This document shows positions 8,447 to 16,715 of a stretch of DNA of 64,000 nucleotides, piece by piece. Source of the DNA: Streptomyces violaceoruber (GTDB lineage: Bacteria; Actinomycetota; Actinomycetes; Streptomycetales; Streptomycetaceae); assembly GCF_033406955.1 (NCBI RefSeq), contig NZ_CP137734.1, forward strand, positions 7,998,001 to 8,062,000. Reading direction: 5' to 3'. The notes beneath the pieces were generated by a model. The model ran no database searches. It saw nothing but the letters and a program-made list of their open reading frames with translations, and was not told the DNA's origin. The stretch's first letter is position 1. Every line of letters starts with the position of its first letter. A program made the translations under genes and the position numbers.

Positions 8447-9187
8447 ATGGCTGACGAGTCCTTCCGGCATCCGCGGCTCGCCGCGCTCTACGACGTGCTC
8501 GACACCGACCGCGGCGACCTCGTCCCGTATCTGCTCATGGCCGGCGAGTTCGGGGCGCGGAGCGTGCTGGACATCGGCTGCGGAACCGGGGTGTTCGCCC
8601 TGCTGCTGGCCGACCGCGGCCTCGAGGTCGTCGGCGTCGACCCGGCCGGGGCCAGTCTCGACGTGGCGCGAGGCCGCGAGGGCGCCGACCGGGTGCGCTG
8701 GATCGAGGGCGACGCCACCTCGCTTCCCGCGCTGCGCGTCGACCTCGCGACCATGACGGCGAACGTCGCCCAGGCGATCACCGGCCGGTCCGCCTGGCAG
8801 GGGACGCTGCGCGGCGCGTACGAGGCCCTGCGACCCGGCGGGCACCTGGTGTTCGAGACCCGGGACCCGGCCCGGCGCGCCTGGGAGGAGTGGACCCGCG
8901 AGCACACCCACCAGGTCGTGGAGGTCCCCGGTACGGGCACCGTCGAGAGCTGGTGCCGGCTGCTGGACGTGAGCGGCCCGCTGGTCACCTTCCGGTGGAC
9001 CTACGTCTTCGGCGCGGACGGCGCGGTGCTGACCTCCGACTCGACGCTGCGCTTCCGGGAGCGGGACGAGGTCGCGGCCGACCTGGCCGAACAGGGGTAC
9101 GTGGTGCAGGAGGTGCGCGGGGCCCTCGACCGCGCGGGGCGGGAGTTCGTCTTCGTCGCGCGGCGTCCGCAGGCGGCGGGGGCCTGA
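8447..9187 (+). CDS. class I SAM-dependent methyltransferase
   Basis: A 246-residue Rossmann-fold methyltransferase. Motif I is SVLDIGCGTGVFALLLAD, motif II VVGVDPAG, and the acidic motif before the fourth strand is IEGDATSLPAL. LRPGGHLVFETRDP is the post-motif III loop seen in ubiE/tam-like enzymes. The start is the ATG after GTCGGCCGT. It is divergent from the flavin reductase with 44 bases between start codons. The substrate is unknown; the 'type 11/25' methyltransferase group acts mostly on small molecules. Confidence 0.85.
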   Translation: MADESFRHPRLAALYDVLDTDRGDLVPYLLMAGEFGARSVLDIGCGTGVFALLLADRGLEVVGVDPAGASLDVARGREGADRVRWIEGDATSLPALRVDLATMTANVAQAITGRSAWQGTLRGAYEALRPGGHLVFETRDPARRAWEEWTREHTHQVVEVPGTGTVESWCRLLDVSGPLVTFRWTYVFGADGAVLTSDSTLRFRERDEVAADLAEQGYVVQEVRGALDRAGREFVFVARRPQAAGA

Positions 9188-9292
9188 CGCCGTCCGCACC
9201 GGAAGACCTCCCGAAACCGGCAGCCAACGCCGCCCGCTCACTGCCCGGCCGCCCCCGTGACCCGGCACCCTCCGGGCGGCCATGCTCGCCGC

Positions 9293-10084
9293 ATGGCCCG
9301 TTTCCAGCACACCGTGACCCTCGCCCCCGTACCCCGCCGCTGGTTCGAGTCGTGCGTCGCCGCGCTGCACGACCTGGCGGAGGGCACGGACGCCGAAGGA
9401 GGGCGGCTGACGCTGCCCGACGGACGTCCGCTGCCCGGCCTGGTGCTGGCGGAGGGGCGGCATCCGGAGCCGGGCGCGCGGTACCGGCCCGTGAACGAGG
9501 AGGACGGGGAACCGGACGCGGACCAGTGCCTCACCGTCCTCGCCCGGGACCGCCGCGGGGAGACGGCGCTGGAGGTCGTCACCCACGACGACGACCCGGA
9601 CCACCCCGCGCGACTGGTCTGCGCCCTCGGGCTCACCAGCGTCGAACGGCCACGGGAGGCGTGGCTGACGGCGACGCTGCACTCGGCCGGAGGCAAGCGC
9701 GCGAAGTACCTGGGCGGCACCGGGCGCCTGCGCCTCGACCTCGGCCGGTGGTGGCAGGCGACGAGCCACGGCCGGCACTCTGCCCGCGCCCCCCTGGGCG
9801 GAACCCTGACGCACGCGCTCGTCCGCGTCTCGGTGACCGTCGTTCCACGCCCCGCCCCGGACGGACGCTGGCGGGTGACCGTGAAGGCACGGATCAGGGG
9901 CCGCTCCTTCGCCCGCCCGCTGCTGCCCCTCGCCGCGGCGGTGCTGGGGCGCCGCGCCCGGCGGGCCGGTGCCGAGGCGCTGGAGCGGGCCGCGGTGGCG
10001 TGGAACGCACAGGTCCCCGCACTGGTCCGCAAGGACGGCGAGCGACTGAGCGCCGAACTGGCCGACGCGCTGCTCGGTCCCTGA
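9293..10084 (+). CDS. hypothetical protein, 263 residues
   Basis: I do not recognise this protein. It has no signal peptide or membrane segment, is rich in Arg, His and Asp, and opens with RFQHTVTLAPVPRRWFESCVAALHDLAEG. The conserved-looking core is KRAKYLGGTGRLRLDLGRWWQATS followed by a strand-rich segment ending in VTVKARIRGRSFARPLLPLAAAVLG. Codon usage is typical for the window, so it is a real gene, probably restricted to actinobacteria. It follows the methyltransferase by 105 bases on the same strand. Confidence 0.6.
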   Translation: MARFQHTVTLAPVPRRWFESCVAALHDLAEGTDAEGGRLTLPDGRPLPGLVLAEGRHPEPGARYRPVNEEDGEPDADQCLTVLARDRRGETALEVVTHDDDPDHPARLVCALGLTSVERPREAWLTATLHSAGGKRAKYLGGTGRLRLDLGRWWQATSHGRHSARAPLGGTLTHALVRVSVTVVPRPAPDGRWRVTVKARIRGRSFARPLLPLAAAVLGRRARRAGAEALERAAVAWNAQVPALVRKDGERLSAELADALLGP

Positions 10085-10254
10085 ACCGGCGCCGGGCGTT
10101 CGCACGCGCGGTAGCGCGCGGAGGGCGCACATGAGAATCGAGTGAGCCCTGTACGCGCCCCCTTCGCGGTACGGACAATCCCAGTGACCGTGATCACCCG
10201 GCGGAAGACGCGGTGTCGTCCGGCCGCCGACTCCCGGGAAGCAGGTCGATCGTC

Positions 10255-10977
10255 ATGCTCTTGCGTCAGCCCACCACCGTGACCGAAGCGCAGGAGTGCA
10301 TGGCGCAGGGCGCGGTGCCCGTCGGCGGGGCCACGCTCGTGTGGGCCACCTGGCAACGCGACGGGTTCCCGGAACTGGCCATGTCGCTGCGCGGACTGCC
10401 GGAGGCGACCGCCGTCGAACCCGAGTCGCTGGGCGCGGCCGTGGTGCTGCACCGCATAGACGACCGGGTGCCCGAGGTGCTGCGCCGGGCGGCGGGCTCG
10501 GTCGGCACCGGAGCCGTACGCCGGACGGCGACGGTCGGCGGCAACCTCGTCGGCAGCAGCCTGCGCTGCCTGCTGCCCGCGGCCCTCGTGCTGGACGCCC
10601 GCGCCACGGCGCTGGGCCCGGACCGCCCCTACGAGACCGATCTGGCCGAGGTGATGGCGAAGCGTCACCTGCTGCTCGGCCTGCGCTGGCGCACGCCGCT
10701 GGCCAGCGGCTACCGCAAGGAGCCCGCCGAAGCCGGCGGTCCGCCGCCCCTGGTGGTGGCCACCGCCGTGCACGCCGACGGCGAGGGCGGGCTCCGGCTG
10801 CGCGTCGCCGTGCGCGACGGCTACGACGTGCTGAGCGGGACCACCGGGTGCGGCACGGACGCCGAGGAGACCTTCGACGCCCTGGGGCGGACGGACATCG
10901 GCGCGCTGCCCGCCGGGGCCCGGGACGTGGTGCGCGAGCAGGTCGCCGGCATCCTGGGCCCCCTCGCCGACCGCTGA
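10255..10977 (+). CDS. orphan FAD-binding subunit of molybdopterin dehydrogenase type
   Basis: A 240-residue protein of the CO-dehydrogenase/xanthine-dehydrogenase medium (FAD) subunit family. The first FAD loop VPVGGATLVWATW corresponds to the AGGTDL loop, and TVGGNLVGSSLRCLLPAALVLDA is the second TxGGN loop. In the known enzymes this subunit passes electrons from a molybdenum subunit through a 2Fe-2S subunit, and neither partner is encoded nearby. It is shorter than the usual 280-300 residues. I use the ATG that puts LLRQP at the N-terminus; a GTG at 10213 would add 14 residues. It could serve a distant enzyme or act alone as a flavoprotein. Confidence 0.75.
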   Translation: MLLRQPTTVTEAQECMAQGAVPVGGATLVWATWQRDGFPELAMSLRGLPEATAVEPESLGAAVVLHRIDDRVPEVLRRAAGSVGTGAVRRTATVGGNLVGSSLRCLLPAALVLDARATALGPDRPYETDLAEVMAKRHLLLGLRWRTPLASGYRKEPAEAGGPPPLVVATAVHADGEGGLRLRVAVRDGYDVLSGTTGCGTDAEETFDALGRTDIGALPAGARDVVREQVAGILGPLADR

Positions 10978-11004
10978 ACCGGCGGCCGGCTCCGTCCGTC
11001 CGCG

Positions 11005-11844
11005 TCAGCCGTTGGCCAGGGCCTTGACCCGGTCCAGCGCGCCGTTGAACTTGTCGTGGTCCCCGACGGTCGGCCCGGACGAGGTGTACTGCCACATCGT
11101 GTGGAAGTCCCAGCCGGCCGGGAGCGTCCCCGCGGTCGAGGCGTACCGGGCGATCCACAGCGGGTTGTTCGCACCGAAGCCGCTGTAGTTCCCGGTGCAC
11201 TGGGTCCACCAGTTGGTGGAGGTGTAGACGGCGGCGTGCCGGCCGGTGCGCTGCTTGTACCGGTCCAGGAAGGCCCGGATCCAGCTGACCATCTGACTGT
11301 GCGTCCGTCCGTAGCAGGTGGCCCCGTACGGGTTGTACTCGATGTCGAGGACACCCGGCAGCGTCTTGCCGTCCTTGGACCAGGCGCCGCCGTGATCGAC
11401 GAAGTAGTCGGCCTGGGCGGCGCCGCCCGAGGTGTCCGGGGTCGCGAAGTGGTACGCGCCGCGGATCATGCCGGCGTCGTACGAACCGCCGTACTGCTGG
11501 GCGAAGTACGGGTTCCGGTAGGAGGTCCCCTCGGTGGCCTTCACATAGGCCCACTTCACGCCGCTCTTCCAGAGGGTCGACCAGGCGACGTTGCCCTGGT
11601 GGCTGGAGACGTCCACCCCCTCGGTCTGGGCGACGCGGGTGCCGACCGGGCGGCCCCGGACACCTTCGTGGGCGAGGACACCGGTGCCCATGTGGGCGGT
11701 GCCACGAGCGGGCGTCCTGGTGTCGTCGGCGGAGGCCGTGGCCGGAACGGCGGCCAGGGTCAGCAGGAGTGACTGGGCGGCGAGGATGACGCCTGAGGTG
11801 AGCAGGCGTGAGTGGCGTTGAGCCACGGCTATGGGTCTGCGCAT
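11005..11844 (-). CDS. secreted GH25 muramidase (lysozyme)
   Basis: A 279-residue exported protein. A signal peptide with an Arg-rich N-region (MRRPIAVAQRHSR) and hydrophobic core LLTSGVILAAQSLLLTLAAV ends near ASA. The GH25 domain begins at GVDVSSHQGNVAWSTL, whose Asp is a catalytic residue, continues with KATEGTSYRNPYF and RGAYHFATP, and holds the catalytic acid pair in GVLDIEYNPYG. The C-terminal WQYTSSGPTVGDHDKFNG closes the barrel. Streptomyces GH25 enzymes (cellosyl type) cleave the MurNAc-GlcNAc bond. The ATG at 11844 gives the most regular signal peptide; upstream ATGs extend it. Confidence 0.92.
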   Translation of the reverse strand: MRRPIAVAQRHSRLLTSGVILAAQSLLLTLAAVPATASADDTRTPARGTAHMGTGVLAHEGVRGRPVGTRVAQTEGVDVSSHQGNVAWSTLWKSGVKWAYVKATEGTSYRNPYFAQQYGGSYDAGMIRGAYHFATPDTSGGAAQADYFVDHGGAWSKDGKTLPGVLDIEYNPYGATCYGRTHSQMVSWIRAFLDRYKQRTGRHAAVYTSTNWWTQCTGNYSGFGANNPLWIARYASTAGTLPAGWDFHTMWQYTSSGPTVGDHDKFNGALDRVKALANG

Positions 11845-11913
11845 GGCACCCATCCGAACCGCAGTCGGGCCGCACCGCATCCCACAGTCGCCCAGACGGT
11901 GTTGGGGGCGGTC

Positions 11914-12774
11914 TCAGACCGAGGCCCCGGAGACGGGCACGGCCTGTCCGGTGACCCGTGTGCGCGGATCGCGCGGACCCACCTCGATCAGCAGTTCGCT
12001 GGTCCGGCCCATGTCCTCGCCCTGGCGGACGGCGATCGTGGCCGGGCCGGTGACCAGGCCCAGTTCGCGCAGGTACCCGCCGAACGCCGCGGCCGCCGCA
12101 CCCGTCGCCGGGTCCTCCACGACGCCGCCGACGGGGAACGGGTTGCGGGCGTGATAGAGCCCGGCCGACTCGCGCCACACCAGGTCCACCGTCGTCCAGC
12201 CGTAGCGCCGCATGACCTCGGCGAGCGCGTCGAAGTCGTAGTCGAGGTCGGCCAGCCGCGCCCGGGAGGCCGCGGCGAGCACCAGGTGGTCGTTCCCCCC
12301 GAACGCCACGTGGGCGGGCAGGGCGGGATCCAGGTCGGCCGCCGTCCAGCCGAGCGCTCCCAGCGCGGCGTCGCGTTCGGCGGGCAGCGCCGGGCGCGAA
12401 CGCGTCGGCACGCTGGTGAGGGTGGCCCGCACCGCTCCGGTCCCGTCGACCGCCGTGGACACCGGGATCTCACCGGCGGGCGTGTCCAGGACGACCTCGC
12501 CGGGACCCAGCCGCTCGGCGAGGGCGACGGCCAGCGCCACCGTCGCGTGCCCGCAGAACGCCACCTCGGCCAGCGGACTGAAGTAGCGGACCCGGAACCG
12601 CCGTCGCTCCGCGTCGCCGCCGGTCACGAACGCGGTCTCGGAGTAGCCCACCTCGGCGGCGATCGCGAGCATCGCCGGGTCGTCCAGCCCGGACGCGTCG
12701 AGGACCACTCCGGCCGGGTTGCCGCCCGCCGGGTCGTCGGTGAAGGCCGAGTAGCGCAGGATCTCTGTCGTCAT
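11914..12774 (-). CDS. PhzF-family isomerase/epimerase-like protein
   Basis: A 286-residue PhzF-like protein with two mirrored diaminopimelate-epimerase-type folds. Family signatures are FTDDPAGGNPAGVVLDA at the N-terminus, VGYSETAFV with the conserved Glu, FCGHATVALA with the GHAT motif, and EDPATGAAAAAFGGYL near the C-terminus, which carries the conserved Asp. PhzF itself isomerises a dihydro-hydroxyanthranilate in phenazine synthesis, but most family members are orphans, and there are no other phenazine genes here. It diverges from a LysR regulator across an 85-base gap with a LysR-type box, so it is probably that regulator's target. Confidence 0.88.
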   Translation of the reverse strand: MTTEILRYSAFTDDPAGGNPAGVVLDASGLDDPAMLAIAAEVGYSETAFVTGGDAERRRFRVRYFSPLAEVAFCGHATVALAVALAERLGPGEVVLDTPAGEIPVSTAVDGTGAVRATLTSVPTRSRPALPAERDAALGALGWTAADLDPALPAHVAFGGNDHLVLAAASRARLADLDYDFDALAEVMRRYGWTTVDLVWRESAGLYHARNPFPVGGVVEDPATGAAAAAFGGYLRELGLVTGPATIAVRQGEDMGRTSELLIEVGPRDPRTRVTGQAVPVSGASV

Positions 12775-12801
12775 GGCGGACACGCTGCCAGCCGCCCGCC
12801 G

Positions 12802-12816
12802 ATCGTGTCCAACGAT
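12802..12816. promoter_or_regulatory. LysR-type box (ATC-N9-GAT)
   Basis: ATCGTGTCCAACGAT is an interrupted palindrome with 5-base arms in the T-N11-A form bound by LysR regulators. It is in the gap between the divergent phzF-like and lysR genes, 28 bases from the phzF-like start and 44 bases from the regulator start. Confidence 0.6.
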
Positions 12817-12859
12817 CGTTCGTGATCTCCTCCATCGGCACACCACATACCCTGGCTCC

Positions 12860-13747
12860 GTGGACACCCGACTGCTGACGACCTTCACCGTGCTCGCCCG
12901 CACCGGCGGCTTCACCGCCGCCGCGGCCGAACTGCACCTGGCCCAGTCCACCGTCACCGTGCACATCCGCACCCTGGAACGGGACCTCGGCGTGCGGCTC
13001 TTCGACCGCCTGCCCACCGGAGCGCTGCTCACCGACGCCGGCCGCCGCCTCCTGGAACGGGCCGAGGAGGTGCTCGACGCCGTGGCGCGGCTGCGGGCCG
13101 GGAGTGCGGAGGCCGGCGCCGTGTCGGGCCGGGTGGTGATCGGCAGCCCGGAGTCCCTGTGCGCGAGCCGTCTGCCGGGACTGGTCGCCGCGCTGCGCAC
13201 GAGCCACCCCGAGGTGGACGTCCACCTGTACGCGGCCGGGACCCGGGAGTGCGTCGAGGGGCTGCGGTCGGGACGCCTCGACCTGGCCCTGCTGCTGGAG
13301 GAGGAGACGGAGTTCCCCGACGTGACGTCGGAGCCGGTCGGCCGCGAGCCGCTCGCCCTGGTCGCCGCTCCCGGACACCCGCTGGCCGCCCGGGAGCGCG
13401 CGGCGAGCTGGCCGGAACTCGCCGAGGAGAGCTTCTTCCTGCTGGAGGAGGGCTGCTCCTACAGCGACGCGCTGGCCCGTCGGCTGCTCGCGGTGCCGGG
13501 CACCAGGCCCCGGCTGACCAGGTTCGGCAGCGTCGACGCGGCGCGCAACTGCGTCGCGGCCGGGCTGGGGATCACGCTGCTGCCGCTCACCACGGTGACG
13601 GAGGAACTCCGCCGCGGGCGCCTGGTACGGGTGGAGGGACCCGGCTTCCCCGCCGCACCGGTACGGCTGGCCCGGCACCGCAGGCGCTGGACGGCACCCG
13701 CCGCGCGGGAGGTCGCCCGGGTGCTCGTCCGTCATCTGGGCGACTGA
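12860..13747 (+). CDS. LysR-family transcriptional regulator
   Basis: A 295-residue LysR regulator. The winged helix-turn-helix is within residues 1-60 (LLTTFTVLARTGGFTAAAAELHLAQSTVTVHIRTLE), followed by the linker helix. The effector domain covers about 90-290 (VVIGSPESLCASRLP and LDLALLLEEE are typical). I choose the GTG at 12860 because the longer frame from 12773 would overlap the start of the divergent gene. It probably controls the phzF-like gene and itself through the box between them. Confidence 0.9.
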   Translation: MDTRLLTTFTVLARTGGFTAAAAELHLAQSTVTVHIRTLERDLGVRLFDRLPTGALLTDAGRRLLERAEEVLDAVARLRAGSAEAGAVSGRVVIGSPESLCASRLPGLVAALRTSHPEVDVHLYAAGTRECVEGLRSGRLDLALLLEEETEFPDVTSEPVGREPLALVAAPGHPLAARERAASWPELAEESFFLLEEGCSYSDALARRLLAVPGTRPRLTRFGSVDAARNCVAAGLGITLLPLTTVTEELRRGRLVRVEGPGFPAAPVRLARHRRRWTAPAAREVARVLVRHLGD

Positions 13748-13761
13748 CCGCCGCTCGCCCG

Positions 13762-13784
13762 GGGCCGACCCGAGGCGTCGGCCC
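13762..13784 (+). terminator. hairpin terminator after lysR
   Basis: GGGCCGAC (13762-13769) and GTCGGCCC (13777-13784) form an 8-pair GC stem with a 7-base loop, 15 bases after the LysR stop codon. Confidence 0.6.
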
Positions 13785-13788
13785 GGAG

Positions 13789-13832
13789 CACCTGCCCCGG
13801 GCGGAAAGCGACACCTGCCCCAGGCAGAACGC
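13789..13832. repeat. pair of 21-base direct repeats upstream of the conservon
   Basis: Two copies starting CACCTGCCCC (13789-13809 and 13812-13832) agree at 18 of 21 positions and start 23 bases apart. They lie about 220-260 bases upstream of cvnA in a 302-base gap with no gene. The rest of the gap (13833-14049) has an AT-richer patch around 13843-13885, probably the promoter region, but I could not identify -35/-10 boxes with confidence. The repeats may be a regulator-binding site. Confidence 0.55.
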
Positions 13833-14049
13833 CAGTACCACATCGCTGAGTTCGATCGGCGAGATGTCGGGAAAGTTCGCTCCTCGGTGGGGTCTGCGGC
13901 CGGTCCGGCATGCGCGGTCAACCCGCTGACTAGCATGAGCCGCAAGCCCGCCGGAGTGATCACCATTGGCCGGTGGCCCGGCTCCGGCCCGCGGTCGACC
14001 CAGGTCGACCGGCCCTTTCCCCGCTCTCAAGGACCCGAGGGACCGCGGA

Positions 14050-15777
14050 ATGTCAGTGTCTGCACCCCCCACCCCGACCCGGACGCAGAAACCTCACCGC
14101 TCCACCCCAGCCGTCCCCCTGCTCGTGCTGCCGGCCGCCGCCGCGGCCGCCGGTGCCGCCTGGGCGGCCGCTCCCGAGACCGCCCGGAGCTGGACCGCGA
14201 CCCTCGCCGTGACGTCCTGGCTGTGCGTCGCCGTCTCCGTCGTCCTCGGCTCCCACCTGGTCGGACGGGCGCGCCGGACCGCGGCGGCCCGGCGGACGGA
14301 GATCAGCGCCCTCAAGGCCCAGCTCGCACAGGAGAACGCCGGGCTGGTGCACCTGGTCAACGTCGCGTTACCGGGTATCGCGCAGCAGGTGCGCGACGGC
14401 ACCGGCGCGGACGAGGCCGTCGCCAACACCGCTCCCTCCTCCGGGCCGCACCTGCGCCAGGTCGTCCAGAGCTTCGCCGTCCTGGTGGAGGACGCGGTGC
14501 GGCAGGCCGCGGACGCCGAGTCCCGGCGGCAGCAGGCACTGGGGGAGACGCGCCGGGGCGTCGCCGAGCTGGAACACCTGACCAACAGCACGCTGCCCGC
14601 CGCCGTGGGGAAGCTGCGGGACGGCACCTCGGCGGAGATCGTCCTCGCCGAACTGGACTGGCCACGCGGAGCACAGGCCCGTGCCTGCGCCGAGCTGTTC
14701 GTCCGGGAACTGGCCCACAGCGAACGGCGTACCGCCGCCGCGCAGGCCGCCTCCGCCAAGTCCCTCAGCCGCGTCCAGGCCAAGGCCGTCGGCATGCTCG
14801 CCGACCTGAGGGACATGCAGGATCGTCACGGCGAGGAGGTCCTCGGCGATCTGCTGCGCCTGGACCACAGCACCTCGCAGCTCGGCCTCATCACCGACCG
14901 GCTGGCCCTCCTGATGGGCGGACGCTCCAGCCGGGCCTGGAACAGACCCATCGTGATGGAGAGCATCCTGCGCGGCGCCGTCGGCCGGATCGCCGCCTAT
15001 CAGCGGGTGCGGATGCACTGCTCCACCGACGCCGCCATCTCCGGCTACGCGGCCGAGGGCGTCATGCACCTGCTGGCCGAACTCATGGACAACGCCGCCA
15101 ACTTCTCGCCGCCCATCGACGAGGTCCACGTCTACGTGGAGGAACGTACCGCCGGAATCGTCGTCACCATCGAGGACAGCGGCCTGAAGATGGCCGACGC
15201 CGCCATGCGCCACGCCGAACAGGCGGTGTCGGGGCGGACGAACGACCTGGCCTCGCTGCAGGGCACCCGCCTCGGCCTCGCCGTGGTGGGACGGCTGGCC
15301 GCCAAGTACGGCGTCGGCGTGAGCTACCGGCCCTCCTCGCGCGGCGGCACCGGCGTCGTCGTCCTGGTGCCGCCCCAGCTGCTGGCCCAGCAGCGGGACC
15401 CCGGGCCCGTCCTCACCGGCCGCACCTTCGGCGGCGGTGCCCCCACCGTCCCGGGCCCCGCCCCGGCCGCGGAGGCCCCGGCGTACCCGCGGCGGGTCCC
15501 GGACGTCCGGCCGGTGGAGCGGACCGTCCTGCCCGAACAGGCGGTGCGCCCCGGTCCCGCGACCGCCACGCCGGGCGGCCTGCCCATGCGCTCCCCGGGC
15601 CGCACGATGGCCGAGGCGGAGGCCGAGCGGGAACGCCGCGAGAACCACCGGCCGCCCGTCGACCCGGCGGCGTCCGCCTCCCGCGACGCCGGGGCCAGCT
15701 TCGGCGCCTTCCACCGGGGGCGCCGGTCCGGGGCGTCCGGCGGCCCGTCGGAGTCCGAACCGCCCGCCCCGGGCTAG
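14050..15777 (+). CDS. cvnA: conservon histidine-kinase-like ATPase CvnA
   Basis: A 575-residue membrane sensor. Two N-terminal membrane segments ([19 protein letters not shown] and TLAVTSWLCVAVSVVLGSHL) are followed by long helices about 75-280 and a GHKL ATPase: N-box HLLAELMDNAANFSPP, G1 box IVVTIEDSGLKMAD, G2 region GLAVVGRLAAKYG. The C-terminal 150 residues are Pro/Ala/Arg-rich and look disordered. Conservons (CvnA-D) form membrane complexes resembling eukaryotic G-protein systems. The start is the ATG of MSVSAPP. Codon 107 (14368-14370) is TTA, the rare leucine codon read by the bldA tRNA; it is the only in-frame TTA I found in the window. Confidence 0.9.
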   Translation: MSVSAPPTPTRTQKPHRSTPAVPLLVLPAAAAAAGAAWAAAPETARSWTATLAVTSWLCVAVSVVLGSHLVGRARRTAAARRTEISALKAQLAQENAGLVHLVNVALPGIAQQVRDGTGADEAVANTAPSSGPHLRQVVQSFAVLVEDAVRQAADAESRRQQALGETRRGVAELEHLTNSTLPAAVGKLRDGTSAEIVLAELDWPRGAQARACAELFVRELAHSERRTAAAQAASAKSLSRVQAKAVGMLADLRDMQDRHGEEVLGDLLRLDHSTSQLGLITDRLALLMGGRSSRAWNRPIVMESILRGAVGRIAAYQRVRMHCSTDAAISGYAAEGVMHLLAELMDNAANFSPPIDEVHVYVEERTAGIVVTIEDSGLKMADAAMRHAEQAVSGRTNDLASLQGTRLGLAVVGRLAAKYGVGVSYRPSSRGGTGVVVLVPPQLLAQQRDPGPVLTGRTFGGGAPTVPGPAPAAEAPAYPRRVPDVRPVERTVLPEQAVRPGPATATPGGLPMRSPGRTMAEAEAERERRENHRPPVDPAASASRDAGASFGAFHRGRRSGASGGPSESEPPAPG

Positions 15778-15903
15778 GCGCCGGGCAGGACCGCGCCCCC
15801 TCGCACAGCACCCGCATCGCACCCGCAGCACGCCCCCCCCGGCGCGCACCGGTGCTCCTCGCCCCACCGCTCGTGTCGCTCGTGAGATTGGAGGAACGGG
15901 CCG

Positions 15904-16362
15904 GTGACCGCAACACCAGGAACCACCGTCCCCGCACCCATCATGCAGACCACCGACAACAGCCTCACCTGGCTCCTGCAGAACCTCCTGGACCGCACCC
16001 CCGGTACCCGCCACGCCCTCGTCCTCTCCCGCGACGGCCTCAGGCTCTGCTGGACCGAACACCTCACCCTGGACCGGGCCGACCAGCTCGCCGCGATCTG
16101 CTCGGGCATCCAGGCCCTCGCCCAGGGCGCCTCCGTCGAGTTCGGCAACGGCACCGGCGGCGTGCGGCACTCCATGACCGAGTTCCACGGCGGGCTGCTG
16201 TTCATCGTGGAGGCGGGCGAGGGCGCGCACCTGGCCGTCGTCGCGGTGGAGGACGCCGACCCCGGCGTCGTCGGCCACCAGATGACCGAGCTGGTCGAGC
16301 AGATCGGTGAACACCTGAGGGCCGAGCCGCGGCACGCCGTCCCCGGGGGCAGCTCCTCGTGA
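15904..16362 (+). CDS. cvnB: roadblock/LC7 domain protein CvnB
   Basis: A 152-residue protein with a roadblock/LC7 domain (about 20-130: SLTWLLQNLLDRTPGTRHALVLSRDGL and FIVEAGEGAHLAVVA). These domains regulate small GTPases; in conservons CvnB is thought to act on CvnD. It starts at a GTG with GGAGG nine bases upstream. The stop overlaps the next start (GTGA), so cvnB and cvnC are coupled. A 126-base gap separates it from cvnA, enough for a separate promoter. Confidence 0.9.
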   Translation: MTATPGTTVPAPIMQTTDNSLTWLLQNLLDRTPGTRHALVLSRDGLRLCWTEHLTLDRADQLAAICSGIQALAQGASVEFGNGTGGVRHSMTEFHGGLLFIVEAGEGAHLAVVAVEDADPGVVGHQMTELVEQIGEHLRAEPRHAVPGGSSS

Positions 16363-16715
16363 CGCGCAGGCCCGTGGACACCGGCGCACCCGACCGGCTC
16401 TACACGGTCACGGGCGGGCGCAGCCGTGCCGACGACTCCTTCGACCTCGTCACCCTGGTCGTCGCCGAGTGCGGGCCGTCGGCCGGCATGCAGTCGGAGC
16501 ACGTCCGCATCCTCGACCTGTGCCGGCACCCCACGGCCGTGGTGGAACTCGCCGCCGAACTGGCCCTGCCGATCACGGTGGTGCGCATCCTGCTCGGCGA
16601 CCTGCTCGCCACCGGAAGCATCACCGCGCGCCACCCGCGCCTGGGGCAGACCGCCGCGTCCCACCCCGATACCGCCCTGCTCCAGGAGGTGCTCCATGGG
16701 CTCCGCAACCTCTGA
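16359..16715 (+). CDS. cvnC: DUF742 conservon protein CvnC
   Basis: A 118-residue DUF742 protein, the third member of the conservon. It carries LVTLVVAE, a winged-helix-like segment HVRILDLCRHPTAVVELAAELALPITVVRILLGDLLA, and a basic stretch SITARHPRL. The helix-turn-helix-like middle suggests protein or DNA contact, but the family's biochemistry is little known. GTG start overlapping cvnB by four bases, and 20 bases shared with cvnD. Confidence 0.88.
   Translation: MTRRPVDTGAPDRLYTVTGGRSRADDSFDLVTLVVAECGPSAGMQSEHVRILDLCRHPTAVVELAAELALPITVVRILLGDLLATGSITARHPRLGQTAASHPDTALLQEVLHGLRNL

Noticed and set aside
11914-13747. Phenazine biosynthesis locus
   Set aside because: Only a PhzF-family protein and its LysR regulator are present; no PhzA-E or other phenazine genes.
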